From positions 1 to 60,061 of the forward strand of contig JADHWG010000004.1 of assembly GCA_016783605.1 (NCBI GenBank): a stretch of DNA of 60,061 bases. Reading direction: 5' to 3'. The position numbers and the translations under genes were made by a program. Source of the DNA: Candidatus Omnitrophota bacterium (lineage in GTDB: Bacteria; Omnitrophota; Gorgyraeia; Tantalellales; Tantalellaceae). Positions 33,162 to 40,258 of the stretch are shown here, in pieces. Below the pieces are notes generated by a model that ran no database searches, was not told the DNA's origin, and was given only the letters and a program-made list of their open reading frames with translations. Position 1 is the first letter of the stretch. Every line of letters starts with the position of its first letter.

Positions 33162-33873
33162 GAAAAAATATAAAAAATGGTATTACAACCATGCACCATT
33201 CTTTTTTAGAATATATATATTGTCGATGTTTTTTTTACTACACTCAACAAATATGTATGCACAGAATTTACAATCAATAGAGTTTGCGGAACATGAAAAT
33301 AATTACATCGCGACAACCCTTAAGCTAATGACTGAGTTAGGATTTGTGGTGCGGGATACATTTAAAAACAACATGAATCTAGATGACTTTTATTCAAATG
33401 GGAATAAGTACAATGGGGCAAGGCTTTTTCGTATTAAGTGGATAGATACTACAGATAGTGGTTATGCAGAGGTACAAGCAAAAAGGGCTTATAAAATTAA
33501 GAATTATTCATCTCAAGCCTACGATGACTATACAATCTTAATGCTTCAAAAATATAAAGCCCAATACAGAGAAGATCCAATTATTCACGAGTGTGTTCAT
33601 TTCCTTCAGCATGCTACTCATAAGGATGAAAGTAATTATATTGATTTTACCGGCAAAAATTATCGTGAATATGTTATGCAACGCACAGAATTAGAAGCTC
33701 ATTTGGTGCAGATTCTTTATATTGTTAAAAATAATCACGAAAGATTAAAAAAGCATCTGTCAAGAGAACAACAGCTAAAGCTTGAAAAGATAATTTCTGA
33801 ATATAAAAAATCTCGAAATATTCTTGCTGGGGTTGAGGCCATAATAATGTGCAAGCAAGGAGGCTTGATCTAA
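33160..33873 (+). CDS. Putative secreted zinc metallopeptidase-like protein, integron cassette 6
   Basis: A short basic N-terminus, a hydrophobic segment (FFFRIYILSMFFLLHS) and a plausible cleavage region near YAQN indicate a signal peptide. DPIIHECVHFLQH carries the zincin HExxH motif, with possible third ligands in QRTELEAHL. The 237-residue protein is not assigned to a named peptidase family. The ATG is formed by the attC5 junction (GTTATATG), so the reading frame depends on where the cassette is joined. The downstream attC is degenerate. Confidence 0.68.
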   Translation: MKKYKKWYYNHAPFFFRIYILSMFFLLHSTNMYAQNLQSIEFAEHENNYIATTLKLMTELGFVVRDTFKNNMNLDDFYSNGNKYNGARLFRIKWIDTTDSGYAEVQAKRAYKIKNYSSQAYDDYTILMLQKYKAQYREDPIIHECVHFLQHATHKDESNYIDFTGKNYREYVMQRTELEAHLVQILYIVKNNHERLKKHLSREQQLKLEKIISEYKKSRNILAGVEAIIMCKQGGLI

Positions 33874-34072
33874 AGTTAATACTTAGCGGTTTTATGACAT
33901 GTAAGGCTACCTTGATTTCGGTACTTAAACCTTTGATTTTTACTTCTTTCGAAATATTTGGGAACTTTAGACAATATGATAATATGAAAACACATAACAA
34001 TTCAATCAACCGGGCTTTTTTCGCTCGCCTCTGGCGGGCTCCAAAAGCCGGTTATAAACGATTTGGAAAACA
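33874..34072. repeat. Non-coding stretch with degenerate attC6
   Basis: About 115 nt without a recognisable gene are followed by an attC-like sequence (33991-34060). It begins ATAACAATTCAATCAACCGG like attC1, and inner arms GGGCTTTTTTCGC and GCGGGCTCCAAAAGCC are present. The right end reads GCCGGTTATAAACG instead of ...TTTCAAGCGTTATAGG, so the last 15 or so bases and the normal GTT core are lost. Cassettes 6 and 7 may now move only as a unit. Confidence 0.78.
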
Positions 34073-35086
34073 ATGAAATCAAACAGTGAAATGATAATCT
34101 ATCAGTCTCCTACCGGCAATATAAAAATAGACGTCCATTTGGAAAATGAAACCGTCTGGCTAACCCAAAAACTGATGGCAGAGCTTTTTCAGACCGCTGT
34201 ACCCAATATAAACATGCATCTTAAAAGCATTTATGAAGAAGAGGAATTAACAGAAGAGGCAACTATTAAGGATTTCTTAATAGTTCAAAAAGAAGGTAAC
34301 CGAGAAGTAAACCGTAAACAGAAATTCTATAATCTGGATGTTATTATATCTGTGGGATATAGAATAAAATCACAAACTGCAACACAATTCCGTATCTGGG
34401 CAACCAAGAGGCTAAAGGAATACATTGTTAAAGGTTTTGTCCTCAATGACGAAAGGTTTAAAACCGGCAATTCCATGAATTATTTCAATGAGTTGCAGGC
34501 GCGTCTACGAGAAATACGCCTTTCTGAAAGGTTTTTTTATCAAAAAATAAAAGACATTTATGCAACCAGCATAGATTATGATCCCAAAGATGAAGAAACG
34601 ATCGAATTCTTTAAGATAATACAAAACAAACTACTCTGGGCAATCAGTAGCCAAACAGCCGCGGAACTTATTTACAGGAGAATAGACGCTTCTTTGCCTT
34701 TATTAGGTATGCAGTCTTATGACAAGGATAACGTTGGAAAAATCAGGAAAAGTGATGTCAGCATTGCCAAAAACTATTTAAATGAAGAAGAAATAAAGCT
34801 TCTTGGTTTATTGGTTGAACAGTACCTTGCTTTTGCGGAAACAATGGCACAGCAACATACACCAATGTACATGAAAGACTGGATGAGCAAACTGGATAAT
34901 ATTTTACAGATGAATGGCAGGGAACTACTTACCCATGCCGGAAAAATAAGTCATCAAATGGCTATTGAAAAATCAAATCAGGAATTAGAAAAATATAACG
35001 AAGAACAAAAAAAAATAACCCATGAACAAAGTTTAAAAGAAATTGAAGAGGATATAAAGAGATTAAAAAAAGATAAAGATACATAA
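34073..35086 (+). CDS. RhuM family protein, integron cassette 7
   Basis: The 337-residue protein matches the RhuM family (virulence protein RhuM, PF13310): an N-terminal YQSPTGNIKIDVHLENETVW, VWLTQKLMAELFQTAV, and the long helical part ATQFRIWATKRLKEYIVKG. The N-terminal half probably binds DNA. A C-terminal coiled coil ends the protein (KEIEEDIKRLKKDK). RhuM genes often lie beside restriction-modification or YhcG nuclease genes, as the truncated paralogue at 37197 does here. The exact function is unknown. The stop overlaps attC7. Confidence 0.85.
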   Translation: MKSNSEMIIYQSPTGNIKIDVHLENETVWLTQKLMAELFQTAVPNINMHLKSIYEEEELTEEATIKDFLIVQKEGNREVNRKQKFYNLDVIISVGYRIKSQTATQFRIWATKRLKEYIVKGFVLNDERFKTGNSMNYFNELQARLREIRLSERFFYQKIKDIYATSIDYDPKDEETIEFFKIIQNKLLWAISSQTAAELIYRRIDASLPLLGMQSYDKDNVGKIRKSDVSIAKNYLNEEEIKLLGLLVEQYLAFAETMAQQHTPMYMKDWMSKLDNILQMNGRELLTHAGKISHQMAIEKSNQELEKYNEEQKKITHEQSLKEIEEDIKRLKKDKDT

Positions 35087-35170
35087 CAAATCGCTGTACC
35101 TGACCGCCAAATTGCTACGCGATTTGGTTTCCTCACTTCGTTCGGCGGCAGGTGAGCTTTTGCGTTAGGA
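35081..35170 (+). repeat. attC7
   Basis: Runs from ACATAACAAATCGCTGTACC to CTTTTGCGTTAGGA. Arms CACTTCGTTCGGCGGCAGGT on the right and ACCTGACCGCCAAATTG on the left pair around a longer imperfect stem. It is the closest relative of the minus-strand attC at 28757-28826. Confidence 0.87.
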
Positions 35171-35179
35171 GAAGAAAAA

Positions 35180-35413
35180 ATGAATAATAATTCGGGATAC
35201 TATAGCGATGATGGGGAAAAATTAAATCCAAATCTTATCTCTAAACCATCATTATGTACAATGTGTAAAAAAGATGATAATCCAGAAGAAGAAATATTGT
35301 GTAATCTAAATAGGTTGGACCAAACAGATTCTGAAGAATTTAAATGTTATTCATATGAACAAAAATATAATCCGAATTCAGACGAAGAGTCAAAATATCA
35401 TGCATCACTGTAG
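35180..35413 (+). CDS. Small cysteine-containing protein, integron cassette 8
   Basis: The 77-residue protein is acidic and asparagine-rich, with CTMCKKDD and later CNLN and FKCYSYE, so four cysteines could bind a metal. The family is not recognised. It starts after GTTAGGAG, which gives an AGGAG ribosome binding site right at the cassette junction, the only plus-strand cassette besides cassette 1 with a clear one. The stop TAG lies in a GTAGGGG palindrome, so the 3' end may have been altered by a repeat insertion. Its attC is cut short at 35580. Confidence 0.55.
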   Translation: MNNNSGYYSDDGEKLNPNLISKPSLCTMCKKDDNPEEEILCNLNRLDQTDSEEFKCYSYEQKYNPNSDEESKYHASL

Positions 35414-35526
35414 GGGCCGGGCCTGCCCGGCCCTCCAATTAATAATAACAAGGCGTGGTATAAACAATAAATTATCGAAGAATAATAAATCATAAATTAA
35501 AGGACAAGGCATGCCTTGTCCCTACA
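35412..35526. repeat. Two GTAGGG-type palindromes after cassette 8
   Basis: A TGTAGGGGCCGGGCCTGCCC palindrome (35412-35437) and an AAAGGACAAGGCATGCCTTG palindrome (35499-35526) belong to the chromosomal repeat family. They are the only such repeats within the array and lie in its last segment, next to the proposed inversion breakpoint. Confidence 0.82.
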
Positions 35527-35559
35527 GGATATTTGTGATAAAACGAAAATAAACAAAAT

Positions 35560-35580
35560 TATAACAATTCAATCAACCGG
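35560..35580 (+). other. Truncated attC (left half only) abutting the intI start
   Basis: TATAACAATTCAATCAACCG is identical to the first part of attC1 and attC6 but is followed directly by TATTTTGGGGGATGAAG, the ribosome binding site and start of the intI frame. No right half is present here. The missing half may be the one at 29398-29427. Confidence 0.82.
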
Positions 35581-35600
35581 TATTTTGGGGGATGAAGAGT

Positions 35601-35930
35601 ATGCGGGAAGAGATTTTACCGGAATTTCAGAGGTTTTTAATTGCGAAGGGGCTTGGCAGTTCCAGGACTGCGCCTTATCACGCGTATTGGGTGGGCAGGT
35701 TTCTATCGTTTTCCAACGATCACCGGGACTTGTCTTTTGAGGCAAGGATGAGTGAGTTTTTTAGTTATCTGAGGGGTCGGGGAGTTTTTCTCCGAACCCT
35801 CATCCCGAGCAAAGCGAAGGATCTCTGGTTAATTTTTCAAAAGGGTCTAATAGAGATCCTTCAGCCCTTTGGGCTTCAGGATGAGGAGTCGGGAAACTCC
35901 CCGACCCCTCAGTTATCTTCATCATCATAA
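35601..35930 (+). pseudogene. N-terminal fragment of the integron integrase, disrupted by a MITE
   Basis: The frame begins MREEILPEFQRFLIAKGLG after a GGGGG site and encodes a SAM-like DNA-binding helix bundle (about 57 codons, to FFSYL at 35770). A 140-bp element with its target duplication then shifts the frame, and translation ends within 50 codons. Removing the element and one copy of AGTTATCT restores a single frame with the 35869-37065 ORF, reading FFSYLHHHNTADW. So this was the N-terminus of a longer IntI. Confidence 0.85.
35771..35910. mobile_element. 140-bp foldback MITE inserted in intI
   Basis: Perfect 17-bp terminal inverted repeats (GAGGGGTCGGGGAGTTT and complement) enclose a second inverted pair (CATCCCGAGC...AGGATCTCT and AGAGATCCTTC...GGATGAGG). 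The element is flanked on both sides by the identical 8-bp target duplication AGTTATCT (35763-35770 and 35911-35918), direct proof of a transposition event. It has no coding capacity, so it was mobilised in trans. An 8-bp duplication is seen with IS256- and IS1595-like transposases, among others. Confidence 0.93.
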
Positions 35931-37065
35931 CACTGCGGATTGGCAAATGGAGCAAGCATGGGAGGCGGTTAAAATTTATTTCGAACATTTTCAGGCAATT
36001 GATACGAAGCAAGTATCTGATGTGTCTTATTTTGGGCATAATTTTGCCGAGTCGGACATTATTGACAGGGCGCGTCAGGCACTACGTCTTAAGCATTATT
36101 CATATGCTACAGAGCGGGCATATCTTGATTGGGTCAGGCGGTTTTTTGTTTATGTTCAGAATGAAAAAAAGAAGGATGACGCGAAGTGGCCCGTAGGTTC
36201 TGATGACGTAAAAGAATATCTGAGTTATCTAACGACGAAGCAAAAGGTTTCTTCATCAACTCAGAATCAGGCTTTCAACGCGCTTTTATTTCTGTTTAGA
36301 GATGTGCTTGGGATTGAGCTAAGCGGGTTAAGCAAGGTTGTACGGGCTAAAAGGGGGCCTAAATTGCCCGTGGTGCTGACGGTAGAAGAAGTTCGCGGTT
36401 TGTTTCAATTTGTAAAAGAAAGAAATCTGCTTATTATTCAGTTGTTGTATGGTGCGGGTATGCGTTTAATGGAAGTGGTGCGTTTACGGGTAAAAGATAT
36501 TGATTTTGATTCGGGGTTAATATTTGTACGAAGTGGTAAGGGGGATAAAGACCGTTCGACTATCTTGCCGCGGGTTACAAAAGAACAATTATGCGGCCAT
36601 TTAGAAAAGATAGAGATTTTACATAAAAAGGATATTGATCAAGGACATGGCGAAGTGTATTTACCGAATGGGCTTGGGCGTAAATATCCTAATTCTGCAA
36701 AAGAGTGGGGATGGCAGTATGTGTTCCCCGCGTCAAACCTTTCAGTCGATCCGCGCAGTGGGAAAGTGCGGCGTCATCATATCAGTCCCAGTACGATACA
36801 AAAAACGGTTAAAGAGGCGGTTAAAAAAGCGGGGATCGTTAAGCCCGCGACCGTTCATACTTTAAGGCACAGTTTTGCCACGCATCTTTTAATGAATGGG
36901 GTTAACATAAGGGCTATTCAGGAACTTCTGGGGCATAAGAATGTTGAAACAACAATGATTTATACGCATGTCTTAAGAGAAATGGCGAACATGCCCAAGA
37001 GTCCGTTAGATAATCTTTATGGGGAAGATCTAACGCGGGAGAAGGTTACCGGATTATTGAAATAG
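35869..37065 (+). CDS. intI: Integron integrase IntI, catalytic part
   Basis: This tyrosine recombinase begins its canonical IntI part at ARQALRLKHYSYATERAYLD. Catalytic residues are present: Arg in GAGMRLMEV, Lys in SGKGDKDR, HTLRHSFATHLL, LLGHKNVETTMIYTHV. The IntI-specific insert before patch III (GRKYPNSAKEWGWQYVFPAS, then DPRSGKVRRHH) separates it from Xer. The normal N-terminal extension is broken by the MITE. The track start TTG 35869 and ATG 35881 lie inside the MITE, ATG 35947 lies after it, and none has a good ribosome binding site. The enzyme may still be made at a low level. Confidence 0.9.
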   Translation: MGFRMRSRETPRPLSYLHHHNTADWQMEQAWEAVKIYFEHFQAIDTKQVSDVSYFGHNFAESDIIDRARQALRLKHYSYATERAYLDWVRRFFVYVQNEKKKDDAKWPVGSDDVKEYLSYLTTKQKVSSSTQNQAFNALLFLFRDVLGIELSGLSKVVRAKRGPKLPVVLTVEEVRGLFQFVKERNLLIIQLLYGAGMRLMEVVRLRVKDIDFDSGLIFVRSGKGDKDRSTILPRVTKEQLCGHLEKIEILHKKDIDQGHGEVYLPNGLGRKYPNSAKEWGWQYVFPASNLSVDPRSGKVRRHHISPSTIQKTVKEAVKKAGIVKPATVHTLRHSFATHLLMNGVNIRAIQELLGHKNVETTMIYTHVLREMANMPKSPLDNLYGEDLTREKVTGLLK

Positions 37066-37196
37066 TGCAACGGTTCTATTTCTTGACCTATTGGGCAGAA
37101 GACAATCGGAGAAGGCTGAAAAAATAGAATCCTTTTTTTGATTGGATGGAGAAATTAAATTAGTACGCAAATTCAATTCATGGAAGGAAAATTTAG

Positions 37197-37490
37197 ATGA
37201 AAAAATCAATTATTCCATTGGAGCAGAATGATTTCTTTCTTTATACGGGTGTTGACGGTAAGGTGAATGTTGAAGTGTTCCTGAAAGATGAAACGGTTTG
37301 GCTTACACAAAAAGCGATGGGGCAACTTTTTGGGGTTGAAAGCAACACCATTACTTATCATCTGAAAGAAATATATAAGTCGGGAGAACTTGAAGCGGAT
37401 GTAACTGCTCGAAAACTTCGAGCAGTTCAAGCCGAAGGGGAAAGAGAGGTAACAAGGACAAAAATAGGGACAGACACACACTTTAGGTAA
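37197..37490 (+). pseudogene. Truncated RhuM family gene
   Basis: MKKSIIPLEQNDFFLYTGVD and VWLTQKAMGQLFGVES match the N-terminus of the RhuM gene in cassette 7, but after REVTRTKI the sequence changes to GTDTHFR and stops. The break coincides with AATAGGGACAGACACAC, a repeat end similar to the 26-bp arm at leuA-aroE. About 97 of an expected 330 residues remain. AGGA precedes the ATG. It lies between intI and the YhcG nuclease gene and suggests a decayed defence locus. Confidence 0.8.
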
Positions 37491-37572
37491 TTAGGGACGG
37501 TTTTTTTTGATTGAACAGATCCCGAAATATCGGGATAGCAAGGGTGTGAGTGAGGTGTTTCTGATTATTGGA

Positions 37573-37674
37573 GATTCCCGCCTTCGCGGGAATGACAAAG
37601 GGCGCGAGGATGACAGTGAAGGGAAGGTGCTATAATTACTGTTATCGATTTGAAGTCACAATCTGTGACTTCAA
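37573..37674. promoter_or_regulatory. REP and possible operator region before the YhcG-type gene
   Basis: A GATTCCCGCCTTCGCGGGAA repeat (about 37573-37597) is followed by a TATAAT (37631-37636) and, 13 nt later, an inverted repeat with 11-bp arms, TTGAAGTCACA-atc-TGTGACTTCAA (37650-37674). The palindrome fits an operator just downstream of a promoter, but no convincing -35 is seen. The gene starts 80 nt later. Confidence 0.5.
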
Positions 37675-37755
37675 GTTGGGGTAGAAGGCGTTATTTTTCG
37701 CATATTTTTACTGGGCAAGGAGTGGCGATGCTCTTAAAATTAAATGGAGAGCGAT

Positions 37756-38814
37756 ATGAGTATCTTGGTGAATAATAAAGAGTATAGACAGTGGCTTTTA
37801 AAGCTGAAGAGTAAAATCCAAAAGGCTCAAATCAAAGCCGCTGTTAAAGTGAATACAGAACTTTTATTGCTTTATTGGGAAATAGGTGCGGATATAGCTC
37901 AAAAGCAAAAAAATGCCAAATGGGGAACAGGATTTGTTGATCAATTGAGCAAAGATTTAGTGCGAGAATTCCCAGATATGAAGGGATTTTCCCGAACGAA
38001 TCTTTTGTACATACGTAAATGGTATTTGTTTTATTCAAAAGGGATTGAAAAAGTCCCACAAGTTGTGGGACAAATAGAACGTTCTCAAATTAAAGATATT
38101 TTTTACATTCCATGGGGGCAAAATAGGGAAATTATTACCAAGTGTAAAACTACAGACGAGGCTCTTTTTTATGTACAAAAAACCATTCAACATAATTGGA
38201 GCCGTAATGTCCTTGTACATCAGATAGAAAGCGGTCTTTTTGAGAGAGAAGGAACATCTGTCAATAATTTCACCTTAACTCTCCCCAAACCGCAGTCTGA
38301 CCTTGCGAAACAAACTCTTAAAGATCCTTATGTGTTTGATTTTTTAAGTATGACCGAAGATTATCATGAAAAAGAACTGGAAAATGTTCTTGTTGAGCAC
38401 ATAACGAAATTTTTATTAGAGTTGGGTGCGGGGTTTGCTTATGTTGGGCGGCAGATTCGATTAGAAGTTGGCGAAGGTGAGTTTTTTGTTGATCTGTTGT
38501 TTTATCACGTAAAACTACATTGTTATGTTGTGGTGGAATTAAAGACCGGTAAGTTTGAGCCGGAACATGCGGGGAAATTAAATTTTTATGTAACAGCCGT
38601 AGATCGTCAATTAAGGTCAGTATCAGATCAGCCGACTATTGGCATTCTTATTTGTAAAACAAAAGATAAAATCGTGGCAGAATATGCGTTAAGCGACATT
38701 AAAAAACCGATAGGAGTTTCACAGTATCAATTAACAAAAGCATTACCCAAAAAGTTTAAATCCAGTTTGCCGTCAATTAAAGAAATTGAGGCGGAATTGA
38801 GTGATAAGAAATAA
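37756..38814 (+). CDS. PDDEXK nuclease family protein (YhcG / DUF1016)
   Basis: The protein (about 352 residues) has the N-terminal DUF1016 helical domain (LLLLYWEIGADIAQKQ, GFSRTNLLYIRKWYLFY) and a C-terminal PDDEXK nuclease domain. Asp lies in EFFVDLLFYH, followed by VVVELKTGKFEPEHAGKLNF with the E-x-K motif. YhcG proteins are found next to type I restriction systems and RhuM and may help nucleolysis of foreign or replication-blocked DNA. ATG 37756 follows GGAGAG; the track starts 12 nt earlier. With the broken rhuM upstream this is a defence remnant beside the integron. Confidence 0.88.
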   Translation: MSILVNNKEYRQWLLKLKSKIQKAQIKAAVKVNTELLLLYWEIGADIAQKQKNAKWGTGFVDQLSKDLVREFPDMKGFSRTNLLYIRKWYLFYSKGIEKVPQVVGQIERSQIKDIFYIPWGQNREIITKCKTTDEALFYVQKTIQHNWSRNVLVHQIESGLFEREGTSVNNFTLTLPKPQSDLAKQTLKDPYVFDFLSMTEDYHEKELENVLVEHITKFLLELGAGFAYVGRQIRLEVGEGEFFVDLLFYHVKLHCYVVVELKTGKFEPEHAGKLNFYVTAVDRQLRSVSDQPTIGILICKTKDKIVAEYALSDIKKPIGVSQYQLTKALPKKFKSSLPSIKEIEAELSDKK

Positions 38815-38864
38815 CCTTGTTTGTCTTTTGAAGAGAGGAAAATTGTTTTAAAATTGGGCGATCT

Positions 38865-38924
38865 ACCGGCAACCTCGTAGGATAGTGGTGTGGGGACGCG
38901 CTCCTAACCTGCGAGGATGCCGGT
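38865..38924. repeat. CCACCAACCTCGTAGGATAGTGG-type hairpin
   Basis: CCGGCAACCTCGTAGGATAG and CTAACCTGCGAGGATGCCGG are imperfect complements around a short centre upstream of the first of three GT9 genes. Related copies occur at 40165-40237, 41911-41980 and 43463-43520, each just upstream of a gene. Confidence 0.82.
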
Positions 38925-38950
38925 GGGGAGTCGATGAAAGTGGATAACAG

Positions 38951-39994
38951 ATGAAACGAATACTTATTTTTGAATTGAATTGGCTGGGGGATATACTTTT
39001 TTCTTTTCCGTTTATTCGGGAGGTGAGGAGGGCGTTTCCTTCGGCGCGTATCGCGGTGGCGGTTGTGTCTCGGTATCGGGGGCTTTTTGCGGGGAATGCG
39101 TGTGTTGATAAGGTGCATGTGCTTTCGGACTCGCGCGGCGCGGGGGCTTTTTTGGAGAAGGTGAGATTTGCGCGGGAAATTGCCGGGGAGAAATATGATG
39201 CTTGTTTTTTTCTGAAACCTTCTGTTTCTAAGGGGGTTATGGCGTTTTGCGCGGGGGTTCGTTCGCGTATTGGGTTTGGCGGGAAGCGGATGTTTTTGAC
39301 CGAATATGTGAAGGCGCCTTCGGAAAACGTGCATAGGGCTCGGCGGTTGTTGGCGTTGGCTGGGGGGTTTGGCGGCGCGGTTGGGGATGATACGTATGAA
39401 TATGTTGTGCCGGCGGAAGATCCGGGAAAAGTTGATAAGTTGGTTCATTCTGCGGCGGAAGGCGGCTGGCGAGTTATTGCGTTTAATCCGGGAGGAAATT
39501 GGGGGGCTAAAAGGTGGCCGGTGGAGAATTTTATTTGTTTGGCGAAGGGTGTTCTCGAAAAATTCAGCGGTGTTGAAATTGTTGTTACCGGCGCGAAAAA
39601 GGATGTGGGACTTGCGGAAAAAATAGTTTCGGGGGTTGGAAGTGAGAGGTGTTATTCTGTCGCGGAAAAAACGGATTTGAGGGTTCTGGCGGCGTTGTAT
39701 AAAAGGTGCGCGCTTTTGGTTAGCGCGGATTCGGGACCGATTCATTTGGCTTCGGCGGTGGGGACGACTACGATCGGTATTTTTGGGCCTACGGATCCGG
39801 AGGTTACCGGGCCGAGAGGGGTGGGGAAAAGTGTTATTGTGCGAGAGAGAGTTGATTGTAAAATTCCTTGTTATGAAGAGGTGTGCGGGGAAGATTATGT
39901 GTGTATGAGAGATGTGACTGTCGGGAAAGTTTTTAAAGCGGTTTGTGCAGAATTGGGTGGTGGGAATAGAGATCCCGGGTCAAGCCCGGGATGA
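38951..39994 (+). CDS. GT9 heptosyltransferase-like protein 1
   Basis: The protein opens with IFELNWLGDILFSFPFIREV and has AFNPGGNWGAKRWPVENF, VSADSGPIHLASAVG and FGPTDPEVTGP, the hallmarks of GT9 (WaaC/WaaF family) enzymes that add ADP-heptose or related sugars to LPS core. The C-terminal cysteines (IPCYEEVCGEDYVC) are a frequent GT9 feature. The last ten residues (GNRDPGSSPG) are translated from a dispersed repeat. Three GT9 genes in a row plus the fusion at 25 kb point to a heptose-rich core. Confidence 0.9.
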   Translation: MKRILIFELNWLGDILFSFPFIREVRRAFPSARIAVAVVSRYRGLFAGNACVDKVHVLSDSRGAGAFLEKVRFAREIAGEKYDACFFLKPSVSKGVMAFCAGVRSRIGFGGKRMFLTEYVKAPSENVHRARRLLALAGGFGGAVGDDTYEYVVPAEDPGKVDKLVHSAAEGGWRVIAFNPGGNWGAKRWPVENFICLAKGVLEKFSGVEIVVTGAKKDVGLAEKIVSGVGSERCYSVAEKTDLRVLAALYKRCALLVSADSGPIHLASAVGTTTIGIFGPTDPEVTGPRGVGKSVIVRERVDCKIPCYEEVCGEDYVCMRDVTVGKVFKAVCAELGGGNRDPGSSPG

Positions 39995-40237
39995 CAAATG
40001 TGTGGCGGGGATGACAGAGTTGGGAAGCGGGAAAGACGCTCCCTTTTGTCATCCTCGCGGATGCGGGGATCTCTTGGGATGTATAATGTGTTAGGTTTTT
40101 TTATTTTTATATTATGGATTCCCGCGTTCGCGGGAATGACGGGGTTTGGATTCCCGCGTTCGTAGGATGGTAGCAAAGAGCGCTACCAACCTACGAGGAT
40201 GATGGTAAAGAGCGCTACCGACCTACGTGGATGGTGG
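39961..40237. repeat. Dense REP and CCTCGTAGG repeat block
   Basis: Several repeats fill the spacer between GT9 genes: GATCCCGGGTCAAGCCCGGG at the end of GT9-1, a CTCGCGGATGCGGGGATCTC hairpin near 40050, two ATTCCCGCGTTCGCGGGAAT-type elements near 40118-40165, and a TAGGATGGTAGC...GCTACCAACCTACGAGGATG hairpin at 40165-40237. No gene is seen. Confidence 0.82.
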
Positions 40238-40258
40238 TGAGGTGCGGGGTGTGATATT

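Larger units (their letters stand above)
28340..37065. mobile_element. Chromosomal integron with rearranged cassette array and MITE-split integrase
   Basis: The region comprises two minus-strand cassettes (28375-29343), about 160 bp with three promoter-like signals and a possible attI, eight plus-strand cassettes (29587-35413), one attC on the minus strand, seven on the plus strand, two attC halves, and an IntI-type integrase gene (35601-37065). Cassette DNA is visibly more A+T-rich than flanking genes and carries none of the palindromic repeats that fill the other intergenic regions. Orientation of the plus-strand block is opposite to that of a classical integron, which is best explained by an inversion. 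Confidence 0.88.

Noticed and set aside
30050-35170. attC sites as insertion-sequence ends
   Set aside because: They are imperfect stem-forming sites between cassette genes with TAAC and GTT cores, not inverted ends of an element with a transposase, and have no target duplications.
35516-35740. Plus-strand ORF before intI
   Set aside because: It overlaps the intI N-terminal frame in another phase and contains repeat and attC sequence; no family features.
38777-39745. A 322-residue minus-strand ORF opposite GT9-1
   Set aside because: Long because of the G-rich codon usage of the plus-strand gene; highly biased toward Arg, Pro, Asn and Ser and without domain signatures.
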